62,000 nt of DNA from Gnetum montanum (GCA_015680685.1 MNCI01027046.1:1307638-1369637), one strand, 5' to 3'; positions 33,532 through 44,815 are shown, counted from the stretch's first letter. Numbers and translations are program-made. Notes: a model not told the origin generated them from the sequence alone.

Positions 33532-36389
33532 ATGGCACTAAAACAAAAATATCTTCAGGAAGGAGAACCCTTACAACCATGGGAGAAATGACCTAGAGTT
33601 TGAAGGGGCCAACAAGAACAAGGCTAAGAACTACCAAAGGTGACCCATGTAACGGGACCTCTTTGAGAGGAGCCTGAAGTAGAAACTATCTGAAAAATTC
33701 TAGAGAAAGAAGTGCCAACCAAACAATCACAGAGAGGAGAAGTGACTGGACCTGTGCCAAGGCTTGAGGTCACTTTAACTAAAGCCTATCTAGACATCAT
33801 TTGGTCCCAAGACATTCAAAGATCAGTTCTTCAAGAGATCAACTTTGGACCATTTTTGGAGAAAGCTCCAAAGGATATCAAGACACAACTGCAAACCTCT
33901 CCCATGTGGTCAATCATCACGTTCAATGGGGAATGGTACATGGGAGAGGCTTATCTCTTCTAGAGTAGCCAAAGGCCAGGGTCCATTATCAAGATCAAGG
34001 ACATTCAAGTATCCTACTTGGTAGAAGCCATTACACAAGCACTTGGGTTGCTTGACACAGGAACATAGCTGGTTGAATTTTCTATAAAAGGTGATCCTAA
34101 GACCAAGAGGAAGTGGACCTAGCAATGCTATGGGATCAATCGTAAGGAGTATGGTGCGCTCACACCAACAAAGTGGATTTATTTCAAGATTACAACCTAT
34201 CACCTCAAGCCAACAATGAGGCCAAGCAAGGTGACTGCTTTCTCTACCTGAGCATGCACTGCTCTAAGCAAGAAGTTTCCCATTAACCTTCCACAACTAC
34301 TATACTTGGAGATTGAAAAATGTTTCAAAGAAAATGAACATGGAAGGAAGACCTTTCCCTTTCTATGCCTCATCCAAAAAAATTGTAAAAGGCTAAGCAT
34401 TGTTCACTACTCTAACGACACTCTCCAACATGCTCCCTTAGCCTCATGGGTAGAAATCATGAAGGATAAAATGTCAGCAATAACTTAAAAAGATGAGCTA
34501 CCACCACCACCACCCACTTAGGAAACAACACTGGAGGCTCACGTAGTCCTTGAGTGTCTACGTCAAATCCAAGAATAGCTCTTGAGTAAATAAGAGCAAC
34601 AAGCAAGAATGAGTGGGGTAGATCCATCTGTGTATCGACTAGCAATGAGTCACCTTAACAAGGAGGCCTGAATAGTTAGCCAGATGGAGAGGGGTGGTCC
34701 CATTTTCTCTACCTAAAGAATGAAAGTACCTTCAAGGTCGGATCCCAATGCTCGAGAGGTGACAGTGTCACTAGCAACACATCATTTATTCCTAGAAATC
34801 TTTGGGAATGTCGCCACTTTCTTAGTGTGGTTAGAGGAAGGAGAAGAGGTAACTATCTTGGTGATGCAATACCAAAGGTAGGAGATAGTGGTAGAAGTGG
34901 TTACTGACCATGCAGCAAAAGCATTGAATGCACCCATGGCATCTATACCGAACATATCTACACTTTAAGACATGCAAATGTCCATAGGCATAGTCAACAA
35001 GAAATTGAATGTAACCTAGCACAATTAGTTGCTGGAACGACTAGTAGGAACTAAGCAACTATCTTTGGACATTTTTGATCTTCTAGAGAACATCACCACC
35101 ACCTAGTCAAAGCTACTAAATGCAAGGGGTAGATGCATTATTTTGGAGGGACAACTAGAAATGACCCAAGAGAAAAATCAACACTTGGCTGGAGAGGTTG
35201 CTAAACTTCATGCCCAACTTATAGAACAAGTAATCCTCAAACCAGCAGTAATAAGAGAAGAAGTTATCAAATAGCTTCAAGAACAATTTTAGAAGGCTGA
35301 GGAGGGGGTAAGGATAACATCTTTAAATAGTCTATAGCTGAAGCCAAAACATACTCAATCAAAAAGGAATTAAACTAGATGCACTAAGAGAATGAAGCAT
35401 TGATCACACAAAATCATTGCCTATGAAATGTTGATGCTCAAAAAGATCAAATGCAAGGATTCATTCATTAACAACAAGAGCAACTTGCCAAGGTAAACAC
35501 TGAACTAAGGAAATTAGCTGTAGAAGATTACAATCTATCAATGAAGGAGGTACGCACCTTACGGCAAAAGTCTACCATCAAGATCATTACTTGGAAGAAC
35601 GAAGCACTCAAATTTAAGAAAGTGAAAAATCACTATAGGGACTAAGTTAGTTTGCAAAAGGAAGTGAATGAAAAATAAATTCAAATGGCAAAGGTGAAAA
35701 TGAATGAAGTCATCTAGCAACTCCAACAAGAAAGAAAGATGTGACAACCCATCCTTGATGAAATTGACACCTACAATAAAGCAGAGATCCACTTGAAGAA
35801 GTTGTAAATTGAGGAGATGACAGAGTACATGGAGTTGGACAATCTCCATTATGCAAACTTGGCAATGCTAACTTCCAAAAGGCTACAACCAAAGTTAGAA
35901 AAAAAAATGGCTAGCTCATATCTACTATACAAGGCTGAGTTCAAATACCACAAGAACACTGAGAAAAATCTTGAGATTGCAAAGGTTGAACTTGAAGTTC
36001 TCAAAGGATGATTCAAAGATCAAAGATCTATCACTGAGAACCTAGCTAGATAGATGAATGACTACCAAGAGCTAAAGAACACAATCAAGGAGTTTGACAT
36101 TAAATGCAAACAATTTGCTACTCGGTTCATCAATGCAAAGAAGTTATTTCCAACAATCCTATGTCCTTGGGATGTGCCTATTTCAACCCACATTAGGGAA
36201 GCTACGTGGATGGTGCATGATCCTAGAAGTAAGGAGGAGAAAATGAAAGCACTGCTAGATGCTTTCCACCTCCCACCTAAAGTCACAAAAGTAATAATAC
36301 AATCGTAACCACCTTAACCACTGCTAGTGTGTGATGTTGGTGAAGGTCCCTTGGAGCCTTAGGAACCACCACCACCTGGGATTATTTGA
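33532..36389 (+). pseudogene. Element D third reading frame, about 950 codons (accessory protein)
   Basis: One frame runs from the ATG at 33532 (MALKQKYLQEGEPLQPWEK) with scattered stops through the open pieces 33712-33963, 34306-34488, 35817-36011 and 36054-36308 to TGA at 36387. Residues about 60-140 include TLTKAYLDIIWSQDIQ and MWSIITFNGEWYMGEA. Residues about 228-290 hold the conserved block (MRPSKVTAFST, LPQLLYLEIEKCFKE, FPFLCLIQKNCKR), which has the look of the plant-retrotransposon accessory domain (PF20167-like, inferred). A long coiled coil spans residues about 470-840. The conserved C-terminus is LCPWDVPISTHIREATW and SKEEKMKALLDAFH. There is no membrane segment, so an envelope role is unlikely. 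The same architecture is kept in C and absent from F. Confidence 0.75.
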
Positions 36390-36619
36390 TCTTCTCCAAC
36401 AAGCTTCACATCATCAAGGAATGTGTTGTCTAATTTTGAAGAGCTGAATCATGGTGTTCAATTTTGTGTCCTGAATATCTTCATTTTTTGTAATGTGTTG
36501 ATCCATACACTCCATTTTTTGTCAAGTTTGTTTGTTTGTTTTATGTGAAGAAAAGTTAGTCAATAACCCCAAACCTTTCCAATTTTGTAATAGAACTCAA
36601 GGACAAGTTTCCATTCAAT

Positions 36620-36629
36620 TGTGGGGGTA
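36620..36629 (+). other. Polypurine tract of element D
   Basis: TGTGGGGGTA ends exactly at the 3' LTR. It is identical in F (56083-56092). Confidence 0.75.
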
Positions 36630-37555
36630 TGATGAGTCGAGTTAAGTTGGCTATGTTCATGAGGCCTTATTAATGTAGCCTCATCGATGAGGCATAGTCA
36701 ATGCATCTTACCATGTGTCGATGAGGCCTCATCAATGTTCTGTCATGTGTCAAATATAAATACGCACTTGCAGCCACATTTATGGCATCAATAGATTGTA
36801 GTTGTAGTGGAGCACTTGCATTTTTTCCATTTAAAAGTTAGAATGTTTCCTCCGAGTGCCTGCAGTAGGAATTATTGAGTGTACAAATATTTATTTGAAC
36901 ATTGTTGTACCTAAAGACAACAATGTGTGTAGCAATAAAGATAAGCTTTCTAATAAACCTTGTAGCACTTTGGATAGATTAGCTATTTCATTTATGCATT
37001 CAATGTTTTCAGTTATTTGTCAAATGTTTTCAATTATTTTGCAAATATTTTCTAGTAATTGAGTTAATGAAGTATTTTAAGCTAGATAGATTAAACACAT
37101 AAGTACGATCACCTCGAGCATAACACGTATTCGCTTGGTAATCCCAGCAATGTTATTGCTTGGTATGCCCAGTAGCTAGCGCTTGGTTGCCCAGCAATGG
37201 ATATGTGGGTTCAGGATGTGTACGAAAAGTGGGAACGGATACTTATGTTGGAATTAGTTAAATGATTAGTTAATTAGTTAATTTAGATTAGCTAATCAAA
37301 TTCCTTTTTATCTACATTTCAAGCACCCAACTATAAAACATAAAAATGATAAAAATCGAATGCCTCAATTACACTTAACCATACCAATGAACGTCACAAG
37401 TGTAATTGGGAAGACAACAATTAACCATAAGGCTAGATTCACTTCCTAAAGGACTAGTGCACCGGAAATGACAAAGTTCACAGAATTCAACCAAGTTGTG
37501 CGTGAATGCTTCATGATTCATATGGTTGGATGTAGGGGTACCTCATTGCTCATCA
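36630..37555 (+). repeat. Element D 3' LTR (926 bp)
   Basis: TGATGAGTCG to GCTCATCA, with TATAAATA at 36755-36762 and followed by the TSD ACATT (37556-37560). Compared with the 5' LTR, the differences seen by eye are mostly transitions, especially in the CpG-rich U3 repeats, so the insertion is old. Confidence 0.92.
36755..36762 (+). promoter_or_regulatory. TATA box in element D 3' LTR
   Basis: TATAAATA at the position equivalent to that of the 5' LTR. Confidence 0.6.
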
Positions 37556-37560
37556 ACATT

Positions 37561-38513
37561 CCATGAAAAGATTAACATTAGGTGGAGGGGAGGAAGTCCT
37601 TACCCTTTCAATAGAATTAACATTATCAAAAAAATATTATCTTCATATCTTAACTAATTGCTACAAATGAATTATTAGAAATTAAAATATCTTGAACATG
37701 TTGTTCATTCTAAAGATTTGGCATGTTATCATCAATAGATAGACTTCCTTGATGTTTTTTATTCTAAAGAACTTGTTGAAAATCATTTGAATCAACAATA
37801 GAATTCTGTGAAATCTAAGGAACATATATTTATTTCTTCTTAGTTATTGATGAATTTTTTAAAACTAATTTCATTGGAACCTTTCTTGAAGATACATTTT
37901 GTAGAACAATAGTAAAAGAAAGGGATGGCTAATTATTAAAATGTTAGCAGAAGAGATCATCATAAGATTTGCAACATATATAGGAAAAACCTTAGCAAGA
38001 TATATAATGTTTGCAAAAGAAACCTTAGTAGCATTTACATAGCTTGTTGCTGATGTGCTTGCATTACCTTTTTTTGTAGCATAAAAGGACATGAATCAAA
38101 CATGTGATCCTCTTGATGACAATAATGACATGACTTTGGAAGATTGTAATAAATCACCTTTTACACATAATCAATTCCACTAGCACATAGAAGAATTTCT
38201 TGATTAAGTAAATCAAGATGCATTTCAATCATATATAAAATTTAGCAAAAACTACTAACTACAATGAGGATTTCATAATGCTTGATTTTTCCAATATCAG
38301 AGACAATATCCCTTTGAACTTTTAAAAGATTAATGGAAGATTCAGCAATTTAACAAAATAAGAAACCTTTCAAAATTTAGGAGAAACTAAATTAAAAGAG
38401 GAAGTTTACTTTTTAATCATTAGTAAAGCATGACGATGATTAAAAACATTGATATCAAAAGCCTTAGAAACCATCATTGAATTAACAAATTTTACCAACA
38501 AAAAAGAGTTTGA
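37561..38513 (-). pseudogene. DUF4283/CCHC zinc-knuckle reading frame, copy I, C-terminal half
   Basis: Reading on the minus strand from 38513 downward, first comes a DUF4283-like end (HALLMIKK, then KVSYFVKLLNLPLIF). Then IGKIKHYEIL and MIEMHLDLLNQEILL follow, and then a complete zinc knuckle CHYCHQEDHMFDSCP (C-x2-C-x4-H-x4-C, about 38125-38080) followed by FMLQKK. This order, DUF4283, then IG..., then knuckle, is that of plant LINE ORF1 proteins and related host proteins. The N-terminal half lies at 45467-45700, on the other side of chromovirus E, which split the frame. The part below about 37800 is unrecognised. No endonuclease or RT is attached, so LINE or host origin cannot be decided. 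Confidence 0.65.
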
Positions 38514-38518
38514 CAAAT

Positions 38519-39467
38519 TGGAGGTTCACTTCTTATGATTTGACCTTTAAATACTAACTAAATTTAGATAATATGAAACATAAATCAAATTGCTAGAAAA
38601 ATAAGAAAAATTTCTTCAATTATCAAATGAGGAGATTACAATATAATGGATTTCAAATCCAAGGATCCAACACACTCTCACACATTCAGATTATTGTAGA
38701 GGTTAAGGCTCTATAATCTAACAAGATTGACCTCAATGTAAGGCTCAATCTTCAAATTAGATCTAACATACATAAATCTACAATCCCATCCAATAGGCAA
38801 AGAGTTATAGCCAAGATCACACATACACTTACTCTTAGAGATGCATCCACATGCATGCAATCCCTCTTCCAACTCTCTTCTCACCTTTCTTAGGATCTTT
38901 GGATGTCTCTTCCTTTAGGCATTGTTCCCTTGCATAAGCTCTTCTTACTTCTTGCTCCCTCCCAAGCATGAGCATAAAACGTAATTATAAAGATTCCAAA
39001 AAACCTAGGATCCTTTCTCAATTGGCTCTCTAGAAGTTTCCCCCATGGATCTTGACTTTCCCAATTATTTCCTATCAAAATTACCATGTTGAACATTCAC
39101 TAAGTCAAATGAGATGTCTTCCAACCTTCAAAGATGTCTCCTTGTCAATTTGGATGTTGGTGAGATGTCTCACATGAGTATGATATGTCTTCCCTAAGGA
39201 CAAGATTTCTTCCCAGTATCAAAGATGTCTCATCATGATCCAAAACATATTGTATAAGACATCTTCTCATTTGCAAGACATCTCCTCTAAAAAAGACTAT
39301 AATTCAACCAATATGTCTTCTCTGAACATGATATGTCTCCTATAAAAATTCAAGTCTTATTTAAGACATCTCATGGACCTCAAAAATGTCTTCCTAGAGA
39401 TAAAAACCTACAAAAGTAACCTGTAGGAAAAAAGCACAAGGGAATCGAAATAGGTGTCCCTACACCA
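38519..39467 (-). repeat. Element E 3' LTR (949 bp)
   Basis: The minus-strand start TGGTGTAGGG follows the polypurine tract and the end is AGTGAACCTCCA. U3 (39100-39400) has seven exact AGATGTCT/AGACATCT octamers in 260 bp. It is about 307 bp longer than the 5' LTR because the latter lost the segment corresponding to about 38817-39131. Confidence 0.88.
39100..39372 (-). promoter_or_regulatory. Cluster of AGATGTCT/AGACATCT motifs in U3 of element E
   Basis: Exact octamers begin at 39112, 39132, 39163, 39223 (AGATGTCT) and 39257, 39276, 39364 (AGACATCT). Several near-copies (ATATGTCT) lie between them. Many continue to TGTCTC, the core of auxin response elements (family knowledge). A role as an enhancer is inferred. 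Confidence 0.5.
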
Positions 39468-39484
39468 GCTTTCCCACCCTTCAA
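39468..39484 (-). other. Polypurine tract of element E
   Basis: The minus strand reads GAAGGGTGGGAAAGC immediately before the LTR start TGGTGTAGG. Confidence 0.75.
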
Positions 39485-39529
39485 AAAGTGAACTAAGGTG
39501 AACAATGAAATAGGGGTAAAAGTAATCCT

Positions 39530-40990
39530 CCACTCAACAAGTTTGGTCTCATGGATCCATATAACATCATCACCAAATTGGTCCTCCCAATGACCCAAGT
39601 ACTCATGCCTCTTCACTTCCCAAGTACTTGAAGCTTCCCTTCACTTGAGTATGATAGCCTTCCTCTTCCTTAAAGGCTTGGACAACTCATTGATGCTACT
39701 TTGTATGGTCTCATCATTAGTAAATTCATGGTAATGCACATGATTTGCAACATTAAAAATAAAATACATACCAACATTATTGGGTAAGTCAATCTCAAAA
39801 GCATTATCATTAATTTTGGTCCTGATTTTAAAAGGATCCATCTTCTTGGCCTTCAACTTGGAAAAGCTAACACCTCTCAACCCCCTCTTCTTCAAGTGCA
39901 TCCAACCCAAGTTACCTATAACAAAATTTAGCTTCCTTTTGTCCTCATTCCTCTTAAGGACTTTCTCTTGAGCCTTCCGCTTAAGATTGGATTTCACTTG
40001 TGCATGGAGATCCTTCATCTCTTACATAAAATTAGCACTTAATTAAACTTCTACATCATAGTTCTTCAAATTGTCCACCATCTTTGAACAAAACCTGTAA
40101 TTCACCTCAAATGGTCTTTTGCTAATATTAACGTGAAATGTTTTGTTATAAGAAATTTCAACATGACATAGAAAATTCTTCCATCTATTGGGTTGGCCAT
40201 CACACAAACATTTCAATATGTTTAGCAAGGATTTATTCATGACCTCCATTTTTTCATCAAAGTATGGATCACAAGCTCTAGAAAGATTGAACTTTGTCCC
40301 TAAACTTTTTCAAAGGGACCTCCAAAAATCACTTGTAAACTTGGAGTTTCTTTCACTAATAATATTCAAAAGAAAAAAAAACCACACAACTTCACAACAT
40401 GTTGGAAAAATAAATTTGTCATGTGAGGATCATCACTCATCTTCTTGCATGGAATGAAATGTGCCATCTTGGAGAACCTATCCACAACAACAAAAATTAC
40501 ATCATTCCTACTCTAGATCTTTGGAATACCACTCACAAAGTCCATAGACACACTTTTCCATGGATCGTTGGAAATTGGCAAAGACATATAGTGTCCATCC
40601 ATACCTTTACTTCCTTTGAACTTCTAATAGGTCAAGCACTCCTTCATAAATTTAGAAACTTCTAATGCCATCCCTAGCTAAAAATAGTGCCTAGCCACAA
40701 GTTCCAATGTCTTATCCTTACCCATATGACTTGCCATGCCACTACAATGCTTTTCAAACAAAATCTTCTTTCTAAAATCACAATTAGGAACTCATACCTT
40801 TCCATTCTTAAATAATAGTTCATCTTGAATATGTTAGTTCCTCGATTGGTCTATCCTATTCATTAATGGTTCCTTGAGGCTTCTTCACACCTCCCCAAAA
40901 TCATAATTGTGCTCATAAAAATCAAACAAACCATCCATACCTTCCACATGAGGCATGGTAAAATTCACTACATGCACCCTAGACAATGCA
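39530..40990 (-). pseudogene. Element E integrase with chromodomain-like tail
   Basis: The HHCC region is about 40830-40690. The core shows [16 protein letters not shown] with the first aspartate. At the second position the motif is ISERNSKFTSDFW, glutamate replacing aspartate, so it is inactive. The third region reads KMEVMNKSLL. C-terminal part (frame 39641-40018): NFVIGNLGWMHLKKRGLRG, then KMDPFKIRTKINDNAFEIDL. After a TGA the same frame continues KRHEYLGHWEDQFGDDVIW, which fits the chromodomain pattern YLVxWxGxxxxxxTWE with the tryptophans kept. This identifies a chromovirus. Confidence 0.8.
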
Positions 40991-41038
40991 TCAACCACCA
41001 CATTGGCTTTTCCACTTTTTTGTTTCAACACAAAGTTG

Positions 41039-42105
41039 TGTTGACCTTTTGGTATGTCAAAACCTTAAATAAAATGGAGAATGTAGATTGTGTGTATGTA
41101 ATGATAATTTTGCAGGGCCATGAACAAGAACTTCATGTGGAGATCTAAGATTTTAAGAAATGAGATCTATGTTGAGATGTTAAAATGAAGACTACATGAA
41201 CAAGATGAGAGCATGGATGAAAGTGGGGTCTACAAGCCAAACTGAGGTGTTCCAAAGATTACTAAGAAGTCAAATTGACAAGGGAATTCCTTAGACTCCA
41301 AAGTGCAAAAGTGAAGTAAATGTCTACATAAAACAACAAACGTCTATCTTTGAAGATAAAGGTCTATAGGTAGATGTCTACTTTTCAAGTAGACATCTCT
41401 CCTACATTGGGGGCTATCTCAAGTAGACATTTAAACTTTGAAATAGATCTTTATACTAGCCATTTCCTGAATTTCAAAGATTTTATTATAACTCTAAGGC
41501 TATAAGACAATGTAAAAATCTTAGAAATTGGGCAAACATTGTTCATAGAAAGATTTATAATTGGCTACTCAAAGTGAATTTATCTTTACTCTTCATTGTA
41601 ACATCATTTGCTTATTGTGAGTGTACTAAGATTTAAGTACAATGATCTATAAATTAAGTTACACTCTTTCCTTATTTCTTTCTTGTAGCCTTGCAGGGTT
41701 GATGTGCTTCTTGTAAGAAGGCATCCTTGTTGATCTTGTCAAGATCCTAAGGGATTGAGTGGTTTTGTGGTGTTAAAAAACTTCACTACAGAGCTCAATT
41801 TTTTAAAGGCTGTGAGATCCTCTAAACCACATTTTTGAGCTTGTTGGGACCTTTTATGGTTAAGTCGTTTTGTGGTGACAAAACAGTTCAAAGTAAAGTT
41901 GAAAGCTTGTACAGGGTGTGATACCCTTCAAACCACATTTTGAAGAAGCAAATTATGGAGGTGTGCACACATTCTACCCTTTGAGTATGGATGTACCCAA
42001 GTGGGAAAACCACATAAAATTTCTGTTTATTTTTGGTGGTTTCAGCATTATAATTGGGGAACTTATTCAACCCCCCAACTAAGTTATCAATCAATAAGTT
42101 TAATA
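41039..42105 (+). mobile_element. Solo LTR nested in element E (1067 bp, TSD AGTTG)
   Basis: Begins TGTTGACC, ends GTTTAATA (CA mutated to TA), and is flanked by AGTTG at 41034-41038 and 42106-42110. The RNase H frame of E stops at LQEFNL on one side and resumes at HNFVLKQKSGK on the other, as expected for an insertion. A second copy, in the opposite orientation, is at 60316-61430. It contains a perfect 12-bp inverted repeat (AGATGTCTACTT, loop TTC) at 41372-41398. The internal element was lost by LTR recombination (inferred). Confidence 0.85.
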
Positions 42106-42110
42106 AGTTG

Positions 42111-43250
42111 AACTCTTGCAATTGTATGACCCACTTCATATGTTTTTCACTCAACTTGGTTTGGTAATTTAGAAATTGTAGATTTTTGTGATTTTTCATC
42201 AATGTGAACCCCTTGGACAAGAAGTAAGGCCTCATATGCTAGATTGCTTAAAGAATAGTGTATAAATCCTTCTCATATATGCTATAGTTTTTCCTTGACT
42301 CATTCAAGTTCTCAGAAAAAAAATCATCAAGCATACCTTCTTGTGAAAGTACCCCAACAATGACAAGTCCACTTGCATCCACCTCCACATGAAAAAGCTT
42401 TTGACAATCTAGAATTGTAAGCATTCGTTCATTGGTGATTTTTGCTTTCAATAAGTTAAAGCTCCTTTGGGTTTCAATGTTCCACATGAAATTTTTATTT
42501 TTCTTTAACAATGCAAACATAGGCCAAGAAATGCCCCTAAATTTTTTTATGAATTTTCTATAGAAACTTGCTAAATCAAGGAATGATCTTACCTCTGGAG
42601 TTGGCCAATCTCTAATTTCCCTTACTTTGGTAGCCTCCATCTAAATTTTATTTTTGGAAATCACATGTCCCAAGTATATGATTTTCCTCTTGAAGAAATG
42701 ACTTTTCTTCACATTGATCACCAATTGTGCCTCCTCTAAATTAAGACAATTCTTAAAGTTATTTAAGTGCTCCTTCTTATTAGAGTTATATACCAAAATG
42801 TCATCAAAGAAGACAATACAACACTTGCCAATTAGGTCTTTCAGGACATCATGCATTAACCTCATGAATGTAACAAATGCATTTGTGAGTCCAAAAGGCA
42901 TCACTAGCCACTCAAACAATCCATCTAGTGTCTTGAAAGCTTTATTTCATTCATCTCTAGGCCTAAATCTAATTTGAAGGTATCCACTCTTCAAATCAAT
43001 TTTGCTAAAAATTTCTGCATTAGTAAGGTCATCAAGGATATCATCCATCCTTGGAATAGGAAACTTGTACCTCACTATTATCCTATTCACTAGCCTAGAA
43101 TCAATGCACATTCTTCATTCATTGTTGTTTTCTTTAGCACTAGCACTACTAGAACTACACATGGTGAAATGAATTCTTAGAAATCCATTTGCAAGTAATT
43201 CATCTACTTGCCTTTGCAATTTAGCTGCCTAATTTAGTGTTATCTACTAA
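42111..43250 (-). pseudogene. Element E reverse transcriptase and RNase H (first part)
   Basis: From 43200 down: QRQVDELLANGFLRIH, then MDDILDDLTNAEIFSKIDL and LKSGYLQIRF. In the frame 42641-42919, WLVMPFGLTNAFVTFMRLM and CCIVFFDDILVYN follow, with the FFDD aspartates intact. The frame 42248-42640 holds the connection (VREIRDWPTPEV, SFYRKFIKKF) and the RNase H start HVEVDASGLVIVGVL. RNase H continues as FTLMKNHKNLQFLNYQT and KHMKWVIQLQEF, where the solo LTR interrupts it. Its end (NVVVDALSR) lies at 41000. Few stops, so this is the best preserved pol of the window. Confidence 0.9.
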
Positions 43251-43680
43251 GCTCTCTAATTTGGAATTATAGCATCAAGGATGAAGTCAATCTAATGTTG
43301 TACATTCCTCTTTAGTAGTAATCCATCTAATTCCCCCTTAAATACCTTGGGAAATTTTTCCTTCGAGCCTAGCACACCTATAGAAAGTTCAACCTACACA
43401 CCAACTCAATTAGTAACAAATGTTATCATAACAATAAAACCCAAAATGTTTTCATTCTATTCCTTAATATATTCCCTCTTTCCTAGAAGGATTAAGGAAG
43501 CATTAACTAAGCACCCTTATCAAATTGAGCACCCTTATCAAAATTCAATTAGGGTCTTGCAACACTTCATACATTCCTTGATCCATCAAATTGAGCACCC
43601 TTATCAAAATTCCATGGCCTCTCCAAAATTACATCAGCACAATCAATTGGAAGCACATCATAACTCATAACATCATGAAA
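43251..43680 (-). pseudogene. Element E protease region, heavily eroded
   Basis: This is where protease must lie between gag and RT, but no D-S/T-G can be seen. A direct repeat containing CACCCTTATCAAA occurs three times (43510, 43530, 43597) and has probably expanded within the region, destroying the frame. Confidence 0.4.
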
Positions 43681-44780
43681 AATTTTGATGAGCTAGTGCC
43701 TTGACCTTTGCCTCATTTGCCCTAGTCCTTCTTGGCATTACCCTTCTCATCACCTCATTTAGTCTTCTTATCATGGTTACCATCTTTTTTCTCATATTTG
43801 GACTTGGATCCCTTATCCCTTCTTTTTGGAGCTTGTTTTCCCTTGTTCTTAAATCCATTGAGTTTCTTTTATACCTTGAGTGTCAAATCATAAGTTTTAT
43901 TAAGAGTTTGTGGCTCATAAAATGATAATTCTTGCTGATATGTTATTTTAAGACCTCTTAGAAAGATTAAAGCCTACTCATACTTCTTCCAGTTTATCTT
44001 ATCTTGATAGAATAATTTACAAAACTCAATATAAAAGTCCTTAACATATTTCTCACAATGTCTAAGGAATTTAAGCTTCATAATCATCTCTAATCTTTGC
44101 CTAGACTATTCAAATTTTTTCTTCAACCTATACTTCATGAGATCCCAATCTCTCATAAGTTGTCCATTTTGTCTTTCATAAATTTGGGACTCCTTATCCC
44201 ACCAAGAAGAAGTCATACCTTCTAATTTGGATTCAACAATAGGTACCCTTAATTGATTAGGTACCTCTTCCAATAGAAAATACTTATCAAGTGTCCTTAG
44301 CCAACTTGAAAAAGCATTGGCGCCATCTACACCATTGAACATCTTTAGTTCCACATATTAAAGTCTTGAAGCATTTTTGACTGCCCTAATAAGCCTAGGT
44401 TCATCTTCATCATCTAACCTATCATGAGAAGATGTAGATGTTGGTGATGAATTTCTGCCATGAGGAACTAGATTCCTTTCTCTTAAAATTCTAGGTTGAT
44501 GGGTTTTCTCACTCCCATAGCTAGAGTTCTTTTCCTTCTCATCTTGGCCTCTTCCACCATGCTGAGAAACTTCTTTATCTTTGTTTGAGCAAGCATGCTC
44601 CTCACCATTATGGATATGAACATGGCTAGGACTAACATTTTGGTCTAAGTTGATCTTGATCTCCTCTAATCTTTTAATCACTTGTTGGAATGTATATCTC
44701 ATGTTCTCCATGTCTATATTTAGGGCTTGCACATTTTTCCTCTTTAGAGTCATTTGAAAGAGACAAAAATCCATAACCAA
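43681..44780 (-). pseudogene. Element E gag
   Basis: The frame 44358-44780 begins MVMDFCLFQMTLKR and has a charged region (GGRGQDEKEKNSSYGSEK). One stop later the same frame (44106-44354) continues with the gag core VELKMFNGVDGANAFSSWL, WWDKESQIYERQ and WDLMKYRLKKKFE. Further down FLRHCEKYVKDFY and a K-rich tail are readable to about 43680. No CCHC knuckle is visible. Confidence 0.8.
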
Positions 44781-44797
44781 AATTCAAAAATAATAAA

Positions 44798-44815
44798 CCC
44801 TAAGCTTTGATACTA
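44798..44815 (-). other. Primer binding site of element E, tRNA-Met type
   Basis: The minus strand reads TAGTATCAAAGCTTAGGG just after the 5' LTR. It differs from the usual chromovirus initiator-Met site TGGTATCAGAGC by two G-to-A changes in 12. Confidence 0.8.

Larger units (their letters stand above)
24241..37555 (+). mobile_element. Element D: full-length, decayed Athila-like Ty3/gypsy element (13.3 kb)
   Basis: LTRs at 24241-25178 and 36630-37555 share the TGATGA...TCATCA ends. The insertion is flanked by perfect 5-bp duplications ACATT (24236-24240 and 37556-37560). Between them are a tRNA-Asp-like binding site, gag, protease, RT, RNase H, integrase, a 2.1-kb spacer, a third reading frame of about 950 codons and a polypurine tract. 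All frames contain stops and some indels, and the protease aspartate and integrase frame are broken. It is the most complete member of the C/D/F group here and serves as the guide for the others. Confidence 0.93.

Noticed and set aside
33532-36389. Retroviral envelope gene downstream of integrase
   Set aside because: No signal peptide, cleavage site or membrane helix in the readable parts; the composition is that of a coiled-coil protein.
43347-43670. Plus-strand frame of 107 codons with repeated HPYQ
   Set aside because: Lies antisense to element E and reflects a short direct repeat; no homologue recognised.
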